A DNA stretch of 5,743 nt from Candidatus Sericytochromatia bacterium (GTDB lineage: Bacteria; Cyanobacteriota; Sericytochromatia; JACMPN01), in assembly GCA_014377495.1 (NCBI GenBank), contig JACMPN010000173.1, positions 1 to 5,743 on the forward strand, given 5' to 3'. Shown piece after piece: positions 4,945 through 5,743 of this stretch; within the stretch, counting starts at the first letter, position 1; each line of letters starts with the position of its first letter. The notes under the pieces were generated by a model. It was not told the origin of the DNA. It was given only the letters and a program-made list of their open reading frames with translations, and searched no databases. A program made the position numbers and the translations under genes.

Positions 4945-5181
4945 TTAGGTTTGCGAAACAAGTCTACCACTCGTCATGACTGGATTTGCGCCCAAACCCC
5001 GGCCGATGAAGTGCGCCTTGCCGAAGGATCGCCGGGCGAACCACTGGCGCACTAGAATTGGGGCGATATTGTCCCCCTGACCTTGGGCCGGCCCGTACAT
5101 TGGGATGCGGCCGAGAGGGCGTTTGTCGTGGCGGCGGGCCAGGATGCCGGCTAGCCGGCTGCCGATTTGGGGCGTGCTCAT
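4945..5181 (-). CDS. Hypothetical 78-codon ORF upstream of the antirepressor
   Basis: I do not recognise the product. The frame starts MSTPQIGSRLAGILARR and continues RPLGRIPMYGPAQGQGD, then APILVRQWFARRSFGKAHF; it is basic, with no membrane segment. Its codons have G/C-rich third positions up to about residue 63 and look less coding-like in the last ~14, so the true gene may have been cut and now reads through to a chance TAA. The ATG at 5181 has AGGG about 8 bases upstream; an in-frame ATG at 5190 is possible. It ends 14 bases before the antirepressor start on the same strand, so the two could be co-transcribed. Confidence 0.35.
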   Translation of the reverse strand: MSTPQIGSRLAGILARRHDKRPLGRIPMYGPAQGQGDNIAPILVRQWFARRSFGKAHFIGRGLGANPVMTSGRLVSQT

Positions 5182-5208
5182 GGTCCACACCCTGGTGAAG
5201 CGCTATCC

Positions 5209-5263
5209 CGGACAAACAATCCTTACAAGACGCCCATCAGGCCGGACACCTATTCTTTGCCCC
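5209..5263 (+). repeat. Interspersed ~55-bp repeat, copy R3 (touches the mazF stop codon)
   Basis: It runs from CGGACAAACAATCCTT to CTTTGCCCC, matching R2 at about 48 of 55 positions. Unlike R1 and R2 it is not followed by TAA and a snap-back element. Here the CCCCTA at its right edge is, on the other strand, the TAG stop of the MazF gene and the bases after it. The repeat therefore forms the immediate 3' flank of the toxin gene. Confidence 0.75.
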
Positions 5264-5628
5264 TACAGCCGGAGCAGCAGGCGCAAGCCGGCGACGATAC
5301 GTCCGAAGTCCTCACCGGGCAACGTGCCGATGAACTCGGACAACCTGCTGGCGTCAATCGCTCTCAATTGATCCAGTAGGACGAACGACGGGCGTGGAAG
5401 GCCACCTGCTCCGGCTTGCAGACCTGGGTAGCATTGGGGATTTGCTGTCTGCCAAGGTCCTTGGCGGGTGGTGACCGGCGCTACCCACAGGATCGGGTAG
5501 CGGGTGGGCCGATCGGGAACTGCGACGATGACCGCCGGCCGCCTGCCCTCTTGCTCATGACCGCCCGGGACATGCTCGGGGAATATCGCCCACGCCACGT
5601 CACCGGCAACCAGTGACTCAGGCGGCAT
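5263..5628 (-). CDS. mazF: MazF/PemK-family mRNA interferase toxin
   Basis: This 121-residue protein is predicted to be a sequence-specific endoribonuclease of the MazF/PemK fold, acting on mRNA in the cytoplasm. The fold's landmarks are present: the first strand GDVAWAIFP (9-17), the loop GGHEQEGRRPAVIV (22-35) with the catalytic Arg29/Arg30, APVTTRQG (50-57) with catalytic Thr53, and the strand-helix PSFVLLDQLRAIDASRL (80-96). Length is normal. I chose the ATG at 5628, which overlaps the preceding gene's stop by 11 bases (ATGCCGCCTGA) and has GGTGGG about 4 bases upstream; starting at 5649 would put seven more codons inside the antitoxin gene. The overlap implies translational coupling. A truncated relative lies at 3790-3993 in the opposite orientation. 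Confidence 0.92.
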   Translation of the reverse strand: MPPESLVAGDVAWAIFPEHVPGGHEQEGRRPAVIVAVPDRPTRYPILWVAPVTTRQGPWQTANPQCYPGLQAGAGGLPRPSFVLLDQLRAIDASRLSEFIGTLPGEDFGRIVAGLRLLLRL

Positions 5629-5743
5629 CTTTCCCACCGACGACGACAAAAGAGCCGCTCGCCTCGTCCCAGATTACGGGTTTCCCCGTGTGGGGCACGT
5701 CTGACCAGTCTTCAGCTTCAAGCGGTGCGCTGATGTTTGCACC
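5618..5743 (-). CDS. Antitoxin paired with MazF, C-terminal part only (runs off the window)
   Basis: The open frame from the window edge gives 41 residues, including PLEAEDWSDVPHTGKPVIWD, and ends VVGGKDAA with TGA overlapping the mazF start. It is upstream of and overlaps the toxin on the same strand, the classic antitoxin position. The fragment is acidic and rich in Trp, Asp and Glu, like the flexible toxin-neutralising tail of MazE/PemI antitoxins. The DNA-binding N-terminus and the promoter lie outside the window, so I cannot name the antitoxin family. Confidence 0.75.
   Translation of the reverse strand, partial: GANISAPLEAEDWSDVPHTGKPVIWDEASGSFVVVGGKDAA

Noticed and set aside
4052..4948. 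Plus-strand open frame of 298 codons opposite the antirepressor
   Set aside because: It is antisense to a clear Bro-N/DinD-type gene and its product shows no family features.

Overview
The window is a GC-rich (roughly 60% by eye) bacterial accessory region. The gene families and the G/C-rich third codon positions suggest a proteobacterium, but no housekeeping gene is present to place it further. Its protein-coding content is almost entirely stress-module genes: a Fic-domain AMP-transferase, a complete vapBC module, a complete hicAB module, a MazF/PemK toxin with the C-terminal part of its antitoxin, and a Bro-N/DinD-type antirepressor-like gene. Between them lie decayed pieces of at least two further toxin genes, a vapC 3' end and a mazF 5' part. 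This is typical of a toxin-antitoxin-rich genomic island or plasmid.

Layout, left to right. Positions 1-359 hold the right part of a ~55-bp interspersed repeat (copy R1), a 157-bp snap-back element (M1) flanked by TAA on both sides, and an array of TGTCGA/TCGACA hairpins (copy A). The fic gene (360-1439, minus strand) follows. Upstream of it lie a second hairpin array (copy B), a second ~55-bp repeat (R2), and a second snap-back element of 195 bp (M2), again flanked by TAA. Next come vapB and vapC (plus strand) with a promoter and a perfect palindromic operator. They converge on hicA-hicB (minus strand), whose promoter overlaps a 9-bp-arm inverted repeat. Positions 3420-4050 are a graveyard: a vapC C-terminal remnant, a short orphan ORF, and a truncated mazF. 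The antirepressor (4055-4930) contains a perfect 11-bp inverted repeat inside its coding sequence. An unrecognised 78-codon ORF precedes it on the same strand. The right end carries a third ~55-bp repeat (R3), whose TAG is the stop codon of a MazF-type toxin, and that toxin overlaps an antitoxin running off the window.

Each intact module appears to be its own transcription unit. vapBC and hicAB show the usual autoregulatory arrangement, with a palindrome over the core promoter, so that the antitoxin or toxin-antitoxin complex can repress its own operon. The fic gene carries its own inhibitory glutamate motif and needs no separate antitoxin.

The least explained part is the non-coding architecture around fic: two direct copies of a three-hairpin array flank the gene, and outside them lie two repeat-plus-snap-back units. 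I interpret M1 and M2 as non-autonomous miniature elements (MITE-like) with GGGG-CTGTC termini and TAA target duplications. That is inference from the sequence alone.
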